DNA of 44,505 bases from Propionibacteriaceae bacterium (GTDB lineage: Bacteria; Actinomycetota; Actinomycetes; Propionibacteriales; Propionibacteriaceae). The DNA is taken from positions 1 to 44,505 of the forward strand of contig WQYR01000003.1 in assembly GCA_009781145.1 (NCBI GenBank). Reading direction: 5' to 3'. The translations under genes were made by a program, and so were the position numbers. Shown here one piece after another: positions 16,759-25,139 of the stretch. Positions within the stretch are counted from its first letter, which is position 1, and every line of letters starts with the position of its first letter. The notes under the pieces are model-generated. The model saw only the letters and a list, made by a program, of their open reading frames with translations. It was not told the origin of the DNA and searched no databases.

Positions 16759-18087
16759 ATGAACAGGTTGGCGCTCGACATCATCCTGATTTTTGTGTTC
16801 CTCATAATCGGCGGGGTTTTTGCCGCCGCCGAGATGGCGTTGGTGTCGTTGCGGGAACCACAGATCAAGGCGTTATCGCGCCGCGGCAAGCGCGGGCGGG
16901 CCATCGCCGACTTGGCGCACAACCCCAATCGGTTCCTGTCCGCCGTCCAGATCGGCGTGACGCTGGCAGGGTTCCTTTCGGCGTCCTTCGGCGCCGCAAC
17001 GCTGACCCGCGACTACATGAGCCCCTGGTTGGCCAGTTGGGGCCTCAGCGTGACCGCTGCTGACGTCATCTCGTTGGTGTTCATCACTTTGCTGATCTCG
17101 TTCTTCTCGATCGTTCTTTCCGAGCTGACGGCCAAGCGACTGGCCATGCAGCACCCCGAGTCGTTCGCGCTGGTGCTGTCGCCGCTTGTCAATGGCATTG
17201 TCAAGCTGTTCCGTCCCGTCATCTGGTTGATGGGGGTGTGTACAAACGCGCTGGTGCGCCTGCTCGGCGGCGACCCGAACGCGGGCAAGGAACAGGTCAG
17301 CGACGACGAGTTGCGTTCGATGGTGACAAGCTCGGAAACCCTGGGGGATGAGGAGCGACACATCGTCTCGGACGTTTTCGATGCCGGCAGCCGCAGCCTG
17401 CGTGAGGTGATGGTGCCACGCACCGAGGCGCACTTCCTGGAGGCCGGGATGCCCGCCGCGAAGGCGTTACGCGAGATCAAGGACGCCCCGTATTCGCGCT
17501 ATCCGGTGATCGACGGATCACCCGACCAGGTGATCGGTTTTTTGCATGTGCGCGACCTGGCCGACCTTGAGACCGATCTGCGTAGCGCGCCGATCAGCCA
17601 GCTTGCCCGTCCCGTCGTCACCCTGCCGGAAACGGTGCGGGTGCTGCGTGCTCTTTCGGACATGCGACGGGCCCACGCCCACCTGGCCATCGTCGTCGAC
17701 GAGTACGGTGGCACGGCAGGAATCGTCACGCTGGAAGACCTGGTGGAGGAGCTGATCGGTGACATCACCGACGAATACGACCTACCGGCCGACCCGATTT
17801 GGCGTCCCGGCAGCGGGCAGTTGGACGGCTTGACCACCATCGAGGAGTTCGCCGAGCGCACTGGTTACGTGCTGCCGGAGGGGCCCTATGACACGCTGGC
17901 CGGCTATTTCATGGCCCAGTTGGGCACCATCGCCAAAGTGGGGGACACCATCACAGCACGCCTGGGCGCCGCCGATGACGGCGAGGACGGCATAACCTTG
18001 GTGTTGCGCGTCGAGGCCCTGGACGGACGCCGCATCGAGCGCATAAGCATCCACACCATCGATCGCACCGAGCCGGAGACTAAATGA
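16759..18087 (+). CDS. CNNM/CorC-family membrane protein (hemolysin C-like)
   Basis: This 442-residue membrane protein has a DUF21 (CNNM) transmembrane domain (~1-190, starting LALDIILIFVFLIIGGVFAA), two CBS motifs (~205-335) and a C-terminal CorC/HlyC domain (~345-435). ELTAKRLAMQHPE in the membrane domain, VMVPRTEAHFLEAG at the first CBS segment and VDEYGGTAGIVTLEDLVEEL are characteristic. Family members are linked to magnesium or cobalt efflux; the old 'hemolysin' label does not imply toxicity. The full domain set is present. Its promoter region is only 27 bp from the divergent prenyltransferase gene. Confidence 0.93.
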   Translation: MNRLALDIILIFVFLIIGGVFAAAEMALVSLREPQIKALSRRGKRGRAIADLAHNPNRFLSAVQIGVTLAGFLSASFGAATLTRDYMSPWLASWGLSVTAADVISLVFITLLISFFSIVLSELTAKRLAMQHPESFALVLSPLVNGIVKLFRPVIWLMGVCTNALVRLLGGDPNAGKEQVSDDELRSMVTSSETLGDEERHIVSDVFDAGSRSLREVMVPRTEAHFLEAGMPAAKALREIKDAPYSRYPVIDGSPDQVIGFLHVRDLADLETDLRSAPISQLARPVVTLPETVRVLRALSDMRRAHAHLAIVVDEYGGTAGIVTLEDLVEELIGDITDEYDLPADPIWRPGSGQLDGLTTIEEFAERTGYVLPEGPYDTLAGYFMAQLGTIAKVGDTITARLGAADDGEDGITLVLRVEALDGRRIERISIHTIDRTEPETK

Positions 18088-18161
18088 AGGTGGCGACCTA
18101 TTCAGGGTCAGCATCACCAGGCGGTGGCTAGACGGTCCAGTCACCATTGTTCCAGGGTGGA

Positions 18162-18218
18162 CGTCATCTGCGCCAAATATCGTCATACGCGCAAAGTACC
18201 GTCATCTGTAACATTGAG
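18162..18218. repeat. Three direct 19-bp repeats before the RNase H gene
   Basis: CGTCATCTGCGCCAAATAT, CGTCATACGCGCAAAGTAC and CGTCATCTGTAACATTGAG follow one another without a gap at 18162, 18181 and 18200. All share CGTCAT; the first two also share GCGC and AA at the same places. The third contains the presumed -10 box (TAACAT). They could be an operator, or debris of the palindromic repeat family found in rsmA, whose ends read CCGTCATCCTGCGCG. Confidence 0.6.
18209..18214 (+). promoter_or_regulatory. -10 box of the RNase H gene, leaderless start
   Basis: TAACAT lies 6 nt before the GTG start, with no Shine-Dalgarno. Confidence 0.45.
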
Positions 18219-18220
18219 CC

Positions 18221-18763
18221 GTGATAACTGCGGCGGTGGACGGCTCGTCCCTTTCTAACCCTGGCCCGGCTGGCTGGGCCTGGTACGTCGACGACGGCTG
18301 CTGGGCGGCTGGCGGCTGGCCTTCGGCGACCAACAACCGCGGTGAGTTGATGGCGCTGCTGGCGCTGCTGCGCGCAACCGCGACTGCGGGGCTCGCCTCG
18401 GAACCCCTGCTGGTGCTGGCCGACAGTCAGTACGTCATCAACTCCGTCACCAAGTGGATGCCTGGATGGAAGCGGCGCGGCTGGCGAAAGGGGGACGGCA
18501 AGCCCGTCCTCAACGCCGACCTGATGCAAGCGCTCGATGAGGCGATGAATGGCCGTCCGGTGGCGTTCCAGTGGGTCAAGGGGCATGCCGGGCATCCGCT
18601 GAACGAATCTGCCGACGAGCTTGCCCGCGCCGCCGCAACGGCCTACCAGGCCGGCACCACGCCGCCTTCGGGCCCGGGTTTCAGCGGCGCCACGGGTGCC
18701 GAAACCGCAGTTGCGGCCAAGGCCGCCACGCCACCTGGAGCGGTCCAAGGCCACCTGTTTTGA
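18221..18763 (+). CDS. rnhA: Ribonuclease HI
   Basis: This enzyme cuts the RNA strand of RNA-DNA hybrids. In the 180-residue chain the catalytic acids are D7 (AVDGSS), E43 (NRGELMAL), D69 (LADSQYV) and D133 (NESADELA), and the mobile His is H123 in WVKGHAGHPLNE, a stretch nearly the same as in E. coli RNase HI. The C-terminal ~30 residues (from AGTTPPSGPGFSG onward) extend past the catalytic fold and look disordered. The N-terminus begins directly with the first strand, so there is no hybrid-binding domain. Translation starts at GTG. Palindrome-like repeats lie on both sides of the gene. Confidence 0.95.
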   Translation: MITAAVDGSSLSNPGPAGWAWYVDDGCWAAGGWPSATNNRGELMALLALLRATATAGLASEPLLVLADSQYVINSVTKWMPGWKRRGWRKGDGKPVLNADLMQALDEAMNGRPVAFQWVKGHAGHPLNESADELARAAATAYQAGTTPPSGPGFSGATGAETAVAAKAATPPGAVQGHLF

Positions 18764-18826
18764 GCAGATACTGCGTACTGCGACTGCGCGCAGCATAACG
18801 AGGAAGAGTAACGCAGCATGACGGGG
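18764..18826. repeat. Degenerate palindromic repeat after rnhA
   Basis: This stretch contains GCGACTGCGCGCAG, which also occurs at the right end of the 108-bp element inside rsmA (25556-25569), and ends with CGCAGCATGACGG, one base off the rsmA element's terminus apart from length. It looks like a decayed copy of the same family. The remaining ~170 bp to the SQR gene holds no gene I can support. Confidence 0.45.
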
Positions 18827-18998
18827 AGGCGCCGTGCTGCATTTTTGGCGATACCCCCTAGGGCATTTGGGCTCGTCAGAATTGCTTACGCCGCAAGCAT
18901 AACGGTAAGTGGTTGCCAGGGTGTTTCCCGAGTTGGCCAAGTGTGGTACGTTAGCGGCATCCGCCAAGGTGGCGGCTGCTTAACAGTGAGGTTTCCAC

Positions 18999-20456
18999 AT
19001 GACGCGTATTGTCGTCTTAGGAGCAGGAATTGCCGGGCACACGGCGGCGCTCCACCTAAAGAGGAGGCTGGGCAGTGCCCACGATGTTATCGTCGTGTCG
19101 CCCAACTCGAAATGGAATTGGATCCCATCGAATATCTGGGTCGGTGTCGGCAAAATGACCGTCGACCAGGTGACGTTCCCGCTGGCTCCGATCTACCAGT
19201 CCAAAGGCATCGAGTTCCACCAGGCGCTGGCCACCGAAATTCACCCCGAAGGTGATGCCGACGACCAGACGCCCTACGTCGTGGTGACGTCGACCCTGCC
19301 GGGCAAAGAGGGCGAAGCGGAAAAGATCACATACGACTACTTGATCAACTGCACTGGCCCCAAGCTCAACTTCGGCGCCACGCCAGGCCTTGGCCCCGAC
19401 AATGGGTTCACGATGTCTGTGTGCACCGCGCCGCACGCTCTTGAGGCGTCGAAGCACCTGAAGGAGGCCATTGACCGCGCCAAGAAGGGTGAGCACCTGC
19501 GCTTCGTCATCGGCACCGGTCACGGCACCTGCACCTGCCAGGGCGCAGCGTTCGAATACACCTTTAACGTCGAGCACGAGTTGCGGGAAGCTGGCGTGCG
19601 CGACAAGGCCGAGGTCATCTACTTCACCAACGAGGCCGCCTTGGGCGACTTCGGTGTCGGCGGCATGACCTTCGACAACGAGGGCTACCAGACGTCGTCC
19701 GATCTGTGGACGGAGTCCCTCTTCCGTGAGCGCGGTGTGCAGGCCATCATCGGCGCGCATGCCACGAACATCGAGGACGGCAAGATCAGCTACGAGCAAC
19801 TGGACGGCTCGACACACGAGCTGCCCTTCGACTTCGCCATGCTGATCCCACCGTTCCGGGGCCAAGATCTCAAGGCCTTCGACAAGGACGGCGAGGACAT
19901 TTCCGACAAGCTGTTCAACCCGGCCGGTTTCCTCAAGGTGGACGCCAACTACTCGGCTGGCGCCTACGAGAACTGGAAGGCCGACGACTGGCCCAAGACC
20001 TACCAGAGCCCGGTGTACGGCAACATCTACGCCGCAGGCATCGCCTTCGCGCCGCCGCACCAGATCTCGAAGCCACGCACCAGCCCCAATGGCACCGTCA
20101 TTACGCCGGCCCCGCCGCGCACTGGCATGCCGTCGGGCATGATCGCCAAGGCCGTTGCCTACACGATCGCGGACCGCGTGCGCGGCAACGGCCGCAAGCC
20201 GCACGAGGCGCCGATGACCAACCTGGGCGCGGCATGCGTGGCCTCGGCCGGCAATGGCCTGTTCAGCGGCTCGGCTGCCGCCATGACGATGAACCCCGTC
20301 GTCCCCAACTGGGAGCAATACCCGGCCACGGGACGCGACATCCGCACGACCACCGGTGAGATCGGCCTGGCCGGCCACTGGGTCAAGTTCATGCTCCACG
20401 TGTTGTTCATCTACAAGGCAAAGGCCCGCCCGCTGTGGTGGCTGATCCCCGAGTAA
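18999..20456 (+). CDS. Sulfide:quinone oxidoreductase-like flavoprotein
   Basis: This 485-residue membrane-associated flavoprotein would oxidise sulfide and pass electrons to the quinone pool. The FAD-binding motif is VLGAGIAGHTAALHL (~6-20). All three cysteines expected of sulfide:quinone oxidoreductases are present: C142 (MSVCTAPHALEA), C178 or C180 (GHGTCTCQGAAFEY) and C413 (GAACVASAG). Near the end, WVKFMLHVLFIYKAKARPL is an amphipathic segment suited to membrane attachment. GTGAGG precedes the ATG. A 58-residue gene follows 19 bp later on the same strand. A role in detoxifying sulfide or feeding respiration is inferred; persulfide formation is known for the family. The alternative, an NADH dehydrogenase II, is disfavoured by the cysteines. 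Confidence 0.88.
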   Translation: MTRIVVLGAGIAGHTAALHLKRRLGSAHDVIVVSPNSKWNWIPSNIWVGVGKMTVDQVTFPLAPIYQSKGIEFHQALATEIHPEGDADDQTPYVVVTSTLPGKEGEAEKITYDYLINCTGPKLNFGATPGLGPDNGFTMSVCTAPHALEASKHLKEAIDRAKKGEHLRFVIGTGHGTCTCQGAAFEYTFNVEHELREAGVRDKAEVIYFTNEAALGDFGVGGMTFDNEGYQTSSDLWTESLFRERGVQAIIGAHATNIEDGKISYEQLDGSTHELPFDFAMLIPPFRGQDLKAFDKDGEDISDKLFNPAGFLKVDANYSAGAYENWKADDWPKTYQSPVYGNIYAAGIAFAPPHQISKPRTSPNGTVITPAPPRTGMPSGMIAKAVAYTIADRVRGNGRKPHEAPMTNLGAACVASAGNGLFSGSAAAMTMNPVVPNWEQYPATGRDIRTTTGEIGLAGHWVKFMLHVLFIYKAKARPLWWLIPE

Positions 20457-20475
20457 GAGAAAAGGATTAACGAAT

Positions 20476-20652
20476 ATGTCAACCCAACCTTATGATCCGG
20501 TCGCTGCAGCCGAGATTGCATCGGCACCGCTACCGACGCAGGCCACTTTGCGTCAGCGTCGCAATGTGTTCATCCAGATTTGGCGTTTCATCGCCTTCAA
20601 CCTGATGATCGTTCGCGTCATCGGTTCGCAGACGGCCTCCAAGAGGGACTAG
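20476..20652 (+). CDS. 58-residue protein following the SQR gene, unrecognised
   Basis: This short reading frame starts 19 bp after the SQR stop with AAAGGA about 9 nt before its ATG. It encodes a polar N-terminal half (MSTQPYDPVAAAEIASAPLP) and a basic, amphipathic or partly hydrophobic C-terminal half (QRRNVFIQIWRFIAFNLMIV, ending ASKRD). The latter looks like a peripheral membrane helix. I do not recognise the family. Position and spacing suggest co-translation with SQR and perhaps a small partner or membrane-docking subunit; that is inference. The stop overlaps the stop of the convergent ispE gene in a shared CTAG. Confidence 0.68.
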   Translation: MSTQPYDPVAAAEIASAPLPTQATLRQRRNVFIQIWRFIAFNLMIVRVIGSQTASKRD

Positions 20653-21557
20653 TCGCGGGACCGGTGCCCGGCACCACCCACAGGGCCGTCGGCCACGCGG
20701 GTGCTGGCCACCTGGGGCAACTCAGGTAGGCGAGCAGCCGCGTTGTCGGCGGCCTTTTCGGTGTCGCAAAGAAACGCGCAGGTCGGGCCTGAACCGGAAA
20801 GCACCGACCCGACGACGCCCGGCAGGGCGGCGCCAAACGCCAGCGTTTCACCAATTTCGGGGCGAAGAGTGACGGCCGCCGGCGTCAGATCGTTGATCAG
20901 TTGAGCACCAAGCAGTGATGCATCACCGCTTGTCAGCACCTCAATGAGGTCATCCAGCTCGGCGGCGTCGTGGTCGCCGTGCGACATTTCGTCGTACTTG
21001 GCGAACACTTCTGGTGTGCTCAGCCCATGGCGGGCCAGTGCAAACACCCAGTGGTAGGTACCCCGGACAGGCTGTGGTGTAAGCACGTCGCCGCGTCCAA
21101 CACCCAAAGCGACGCCGCCAAGCAGGGCAAATGGGACATCTGCGCCCAGATCGGCAGCCAGATTCATCAGGTCAGGCTCACTGACGCCGAGATCCCACAG
21201 ATCGTTGCAGGCCCTTAGTGCCGCTGCCGCATCCGCCGATCCGCCTGCCATGCCACCGGCCACCGGTATGGCCTTGTCGACGACCAGGCGGGCACCCATT
21301 CCCGGGTCGCCAAAGCGGTCTCGCAGCAGGGTGGCAGCGCGCCCCGTCAGGTCGCTGCCGTCGGTGGGGATCAGGTTGGCGCCCTCGCCGCTGACGTCAA
21401 CTTCGACGCGTCCGGCCAGCGGTGTGCAGGTCAGAGTGTCGGCCAACGCGACGGCCATGAACACCGTTATCAGGTTGTGGTAGCCGTCTGGACGCCGAGA
21501 AGAGCAGCGCAGCCCGAGGTTGACTTTGGCCGGGGCCCGGTAGACCACTTCCGTCAT
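20649..21557 (-). CDS. ispE: 4-diphosphocytidyl-2-C-methyl-D-erythritol kinase
   Basis: This is the fourth enzyme of the MEP isoprenoid pathway, phosphorylating CDP-methylerythritol. The 302-residue GHMP-kinase fold shows the N-terminal YRAPAKVNLGL substrate motif with K11, the ATP loop PVAGGMAGGSADAAAAL (~99-115) and the C-terminal VLSGSGPTCAFL motif. It lies 15 bp after pmt on the same strand, so the two are probably co-transcribed. In many actinobacteria ispE follows rsmA directly; here it is on the opposite strand, across pmt and rsmI-tatD, so the usual cluster has been rearranged. Confidence 0.95.
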   Translation of the reverse strand: MTEVVYRAPAKVNLGLRCSSRRPDGYHNLITVFMAVALADTLTCTPLAGRVEVDVSGEGANLIPTDGSDLTGRAATLLRDRFGDPGMGARLVVDKAIPVAGGMAGGSADAAAALRACNDLWDLGVSEPDLMNLAADLGADVPFALLGGVALGVGRGDVLTPQPVRGTYHWVFALARHGLSTPEVFAKYDEMSHGDHDAAELDDLIEVLTSGDASLLGAQLINDLTPAAVTLRPEIGETLAFGAALPGVVGSVLSGSGPTCAFLCDTEKAADNAAARLPELPQVASTRVADGPVGGAGHRSRD

Positions 21558-21572
21558 GCCAGACTCACGCCA

Positions 21573-23303
21573 CTAAATCCAGCCGGGAAGCCACATGTGC
21601 AACTGCCAGAACCAAGTCGGCATGACGGTGTCATTTTGGATTGGCAACTGGAAGGCGAAGTTCAAGGTGATCAATACGACAGCAGCGCCGACGATGAAGG
21701 CGTTGCGGCGTCGGTTGGGCGCGCCGGGTGGCCCCAGAATCTTGCCCATACACATTGCCAGCGTGGTTGCTGTGAACGGAATGATCATGATGGCGTAGAA
21801 GAGGAAAACCGGGCGGTCGGCGCTGACCCACCACCCGATCCATGTGGCAAGCCAGGCGATGGTGGGCACGGCGAACCGCCAATCACGTCCGAATAACCAA
21901 AAAATCAGTGAAGCCACAATTGCGATGGCGGCAAACCACCAAAGGAAAGGCGTGCCTAACCCGGTGATGATCGTCATACAGGTGCCCTTGGTGTCGGCCG
22001 GGCAGCCTGGCGTTCCGGGGGCCTGCAGCCAAGATTCGGCGCCGCCATCTGAGCCCGTCCAGGTTTGCGTGCATGGCTTCGCCGAGTCGGCGGGGCAGCC
22101 GGGGGTGCCGGGCGGGATCGGGCCGGTGTATTCGATGCCGATGGTGCGGGCGAGAACAAGCCAGCCGGCCGGGTGGGCGTCGTATGGGTGGGTTTGCTCG
22201 GCTATCCAACTGCCGGTGTGGTAGTCCCAGATCTCAACGTTGTAGTGCCACAGCGAGGCCAATGGCTTGCCAACCATCCGCACCGAAAGCGCACTGGGGT
22301 TGTCGGCGCCCCACTGGCGGTCATAGCCGCCGGAGGTTGCCAGCCAGCCGGCCCAGGTGGCCGTGTAGGTGATCGCGGCCACCAGTACCATCAAGATGAA
22401 GGCCATGATGCCGTCCCGCCAGACAGAATTCGCGGCCTTTTCACGTGCACCTGCGGTGCTGCGGGCCCGGAAATCGAACACGACCGATGCGATGCCGACC
22501 ACCGCCAGCACATACATGGAGTTCCATTTGCAACCGATGGCCAAGCCAAACAGGATGCCTGACGCCAAACGCCAGGGCCGCCACCAAAGCAGCGGGCCGA
22601 ACTTGCCGTCCAGGTTGGCTAAGTTGTTGGCTTCGAGGTACCTCGCTAATCGGTTTCGGAACCAGTCTCGGTCGGCCATTGCGGCGGCGACCGCCATGAC
22701 GGTGAACGTCGCCTGGAAAATGTCCAACAGCGCGATGCGGCTCATGACGTAGCTGAGACCGTCGACGCAAAGGAAGAAGCCGGCCATGGCGCCCACCAGC
22801 GTGGAGCGCGATAGGCGGCGGGCCAGGCGCACCGTCGCGGCCACCAGAAGGCAACCGAAAATCAGGCTGCCAAATCGCCAACCGAACGAGTTCATGCCGA
22901 AAAGCCGCTCACCGGCCGCGATCAGGTACTTCGCCATCTGGGGGTGCACAACCATGTCCGGTGTGGGCAGCCACCCGTTGGTTTGCCCCTGGGCGATCAT
23001 GTCGTTGGCGTTGGATGGCCACTGCTTGGCGTAGCCAAAATGCAGCACCGACCAGGCTTCCTTGGCGTAATAGGTCTCGTCGAAAATGATCTTGGGTGGG
23101 TTGGCCAGACCGGGAAAGCGAATGCCGAAGGCCAGCAGTGTCAGGCCGATTGTCACCAGCCAGCTAAAGCGGTTGTCGCGGTGCAGCGGGTAGTCGTCGC
23201 GCAGCCGGTCGACGGTGTGCCAGGTTGGTGCCCATTCGTGGTCACCCTTGCTGGCCTGGCGGATTCTGGGAAGCCGGTCGAGCAGACTTGACGTTGACGC
23301 CAT
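21573..23303 (-). CDS. pmt: Polyprenol-phosphate-mannose protein mannosyltransferase (GT39)
   Basis: This 576-residue polytopic membrane enzyme transfers mannose from polyprenyl phosphate to Ser/Thr of exported proteins. The first loop carries the acidic motif IIFDETYYAKEAWSVLHFG, with Asp-Glu as the expected catalytic site, and about ten hydrophobic segments follow. A loop near residues 405-460 contains two CPADSAK/CPADTKG repeats with several Cys that could form disulfides outside the membrane. GAGAGGAAACC stands before the ATG at 23303; an open frame 54 codons longer runs into the divergent rsmI gene and is rejected. The divergent pair pmt/rsmI matches M. tuberculosis Rv1002c/Rv1003. Pro/Thr-rich surface proteins in this window (37805, 40994, 42987) are possible substrates. 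Confidence 0.93.
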   Translation of the reverse strand: MASTSSLLDRLPRIRQASKGDHEWAPTWHTVDRLRDDYPLHRDNRFSWLVTIGLTLLAFGIRFPGLANPPKIIFDETYYAKEAWSVLHFGYAKQWPSNANDMIAQGQTNGWLPTPDMVVHPQMAKYLIAAGERLFGMNSFGWRFGSLIFGCLLVAATVRLARRLSRSTLVGAMAGFFLCVDGLSYVMSRIALLDIFQATFTVMAVAAAMADRDWFRNRLARYLEANNLANLDGKFGPLLWWRPWRLASGILFGLAIGCKWNSMYVLAVVGIASVVFDFRARSTAGAREKAANSVWRDGIMAFILMVLVAAITYTATWAGWLATSGGYDRQWGADNPSALSVRMVGKPLASLWHYNVEIWDYHTGSWIAEQTHPYDAHPAGWLVLARTIGIEYTGPIPPGTPGCPADSAKPCTQTWTGSDGGAESWLQAPGTPGCPADTKGTCMTIITGLGTPFLWWFAAIAIVASLIFWLFGRDWRFAVPTIAWLATWIGWWVSADRPVFLFYAIMIIPFTATTLAMCMGKILGPPGAPNRRRNAFIVGAAVVLITLNFAFQLPIQNDTVMPTWFWQLHMWLPGWI

Positions 23304-23369
23304 GGTTTCCTCTCGATCTGCCGGGGCATTGTCCTGACTCAGTTTACGCCGCGAGCCCCGATGATCCGG

Positions 23370-23375
23370 GATAAT
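23370..23375 (+). promoter_or_regulatory. -10 box of the rsmI-tatD gene, leaderless start
   Basis: GATAAT lies 6 nt before the GTG at 23382, with no Shine-Dalgarno. It argues for that GTG over the ATG at 23361, which would lie upstream of the transcript. Confidence 0.5.
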
Positions 23376-23381
23376 GGATGG

Positions 23382-25139
23382 GTGGCCACAAAACACACTC
23401 CCGAGCCGGGCCGTCTGGTGCTGGCAGGTTCGCCTATAGGCGACCTGGCCGACGCCTCGCCCCACCTGGCCGAAATGCTGTCCAGCGCCGACATTGTGGC
23501 CGCCGAAGACACCCGGCGCTTGAGGCGTCTATGTGACAGGTTGGGCGTCACTCCGGCGGGCCGCGTCGTCAGCTATTTCGACGGCAACGAAGCCGAGCGG
23601 ACGCCGGGGCTGGTCGAGGCCATGAGTGGTGGTGCGACGGTCGTCGTGGTGACCGACGCCGGCATGCCGTCCGTCTCAGACCCGGGATACCGGTTGGTGC
23701 GGGCCAGCCTGGACGCCGGCTTGGAGGTTGTCGCCGTGCCGGGGCCGTCCGCGGCACTGACCGCTTTGGCAGTGTCAGGCTTGCCGGTGCGCCGGTTCTG
23801 TTTCGAGGGTTTTCCGCCGCGCAAGTCCGGCGAGCGGGCGTCCTATCTGGCAACGCTGGCCCGCGAACCACGCACCATGGTGTTCTTCGAGGCGCCGCAC
23901 CGGTTGGGTGAGTTTCTGGCAGCTTGCGTGGCGGCTTTCGGCGGGGGACGGCAAGGGGCCGTCTGCCGCGAATTGACCAAACCGCATCAGGAGGTCGTTC
24001 GCGGTTCGCTGACCGAGCTGGCGCAGTGGGCGCAAGGGCCGGTGCTTGGGGAGGTCAGCGTCGTCATCGGCGGCTGGCAAGGGTTGGACGAGGATGCTGC
24101 ACAGGACGCGTTGGCGGCCGGTTTGGCGGCCGTCCGTCAGGCTGTTGCCGATGGCGCCACGACGCGGGCGGCGGTGGCGATGGTGGCGGCGGCTCAGGGG
24201 TTGCGCCGAAAGACCCTCTATGACGCCGTCGTGGCGAGCCCCAGGGACGCTGCTGCGGTTGAGCCGACGGCCGATGTTGCGTCTGTGCTGGCAAGCCACG
24301 GCTTTGCCGACCTGCCGCCGCATCTGCCCCGTCCGGTGATCGACTCGCACACCCACATGGATTCGGTGTTCGAGAAGACCGGGCTTAGGCCCGAGGACAA
24401 CCTCATTGCCGCGTCCTCGGTCGGCGTCACCAAGGTCGTGCAGATCGGCTGTGACGTCACCAGTTCGCAGTGGGCTGTCGAGTTTGCCGCCGCCAATCCG
24501 GCGGTGATCGCCGCCGTGGCGGTACACCCGAACGACGCGGCTCGATTGACGGCAAAAGAGTTGGACGCTGCGCTCGGCGAGATTGACGCCTTGGCCGGGT
24601 CGGGCAGCCACGTCCGCGCGGTCGGTGAAACCGGCCTTGACTATTACCGCACCCGCGATTCCGCCGGGCAAGCACAGCAGCGGGCGTCCTTCGCCGACCA
24701 TATCGCCATAGCGGCGGCGAGGGGCTTGACGCTGGCGATCCACGACCGCGAGGCCCACAGCGACATTTTGCGTGTCCTGGATGACGCGCCGCTGCGTCCT
24801 GAGCGTGTGATCATGCATTGCTTCAGCGGCTGCATGGCATTCGCCCGCGACTGCGTCGAGCGCGGCTATTGGCTGAGCTTCCCGGGGACGGTGACGTTCA
24901 AGGGTTCGGAAGATCTGCGCGACGCCCTGACCGTCACCCCGCTGGACCGTCTGCTGGTCGAAACCGACGCGCCCTATCTGACGCCTGTGCCGGCGCGGGG
25001 GCGGCCAAACGCCAGCTACCTGGTGGCACACACGGTGGCTTTCATCGCCGAGTACCGGGGCGACGATCTGGCAGTGCTTTGTGACGCGCTGAGGGCCAAC
25101 GCCGAGGCCGCCTACGGCGGCGCGTGGGGCACGGCATGA
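23382..25139 (+). CDS. rsmI-tatD: Fusion of RsmI (rRNA ribose methyltransferase) and TatD-family nuclease
   Basis: One uninterrupted 585-residue frame joins two enzymes. Residues ~8-283 are RsmI, which 2'-O-methylates C1402 of 16S rRNA: LVLAGSPIGDLADASP, AAEDTRRLRRL, SYFDGNEAER, VTDAGMPSVSDPGYRLV, VPGPSAALTALAVSGLP and the C-terminal RRKTLYDAVVA are all typical. Residues ~315-585 are a TatD metal-dependent deoxyribonuclease: H323-T-H325 (DSHTHMD), E416 (GETGLDYYR), H454, H479 (MHCFSG) and D529 (ETDAPYL) are the metal ligands and all are kept. The linker is ~30 Ala-rich residues. In relatives rsmI, metG and tatD are separate neighbours; here metG is elsewhere (39132). The start is GTG at 23382 (see its -10 box); ATG 23361 is the alternative. 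rsmA follows with a 4-bp overlap. Confidence 0.92.
   Translation: MATKHTPEPGRLVLAGSPIGDLADASPHLAEMLSSADIVAAEDTRRLRRLCDRLGVTPAGRVVSYFDGNEAERTPGLVEAMSGGATVVVVTDAGMPSVSDPGYRLVRASLDAGLEVVAVPGPSAALTALAVSGLPVRRFCFEGFPPRKSGERASYLATLAREPRTMVFFEAPHRLGEFLAACVAAFGGGRQGAVCRELTKPHQEVVRGSLTELAQWAQGPVLGEVSVVIGGWQGLDEDAAQDALAAGLAAVRQAVADGATTRAAVAMVAAAQGLRRKTLYDAVVASPRDAAAVEPTADVASVLASHGFADLPPHLPRPVIDSHTHMDSVFEKTGLRPEDNLIAASSVGVTKVVQIGCDVTSSQWAVEFAAANPAVIAAVAVHPNDAARLTAKELDAALGEIDALAGSGSHVRAVGETGLDYYRTRDSAGQAQQRASFADHIAIAAARGLTLAIHDREAHSDILRVLDDAPLRPERVIMHCFSGCMAFARDCVERGYWLSFPGTVTFKGSEDLRDALTVTPLDRLLVETDAPYLTPVPARGRPNASYLVAHTVAFIAEYRGDDLAVLCDALRANAEAAYGGAWGTA

Noticed and set aside
18162-18218. A CRISPR array
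   Set aside because: The three 19-bp units are contiguous with no spacers, and no cas genes are present.
19056-20399. Long open frame of 447 codons on the minus strand
   Set aside because: It lies wholly antisense to the SQR gene, which has clear family motifs; open antisense frames are common in high-GC DNA and this one has no recognisable domain.
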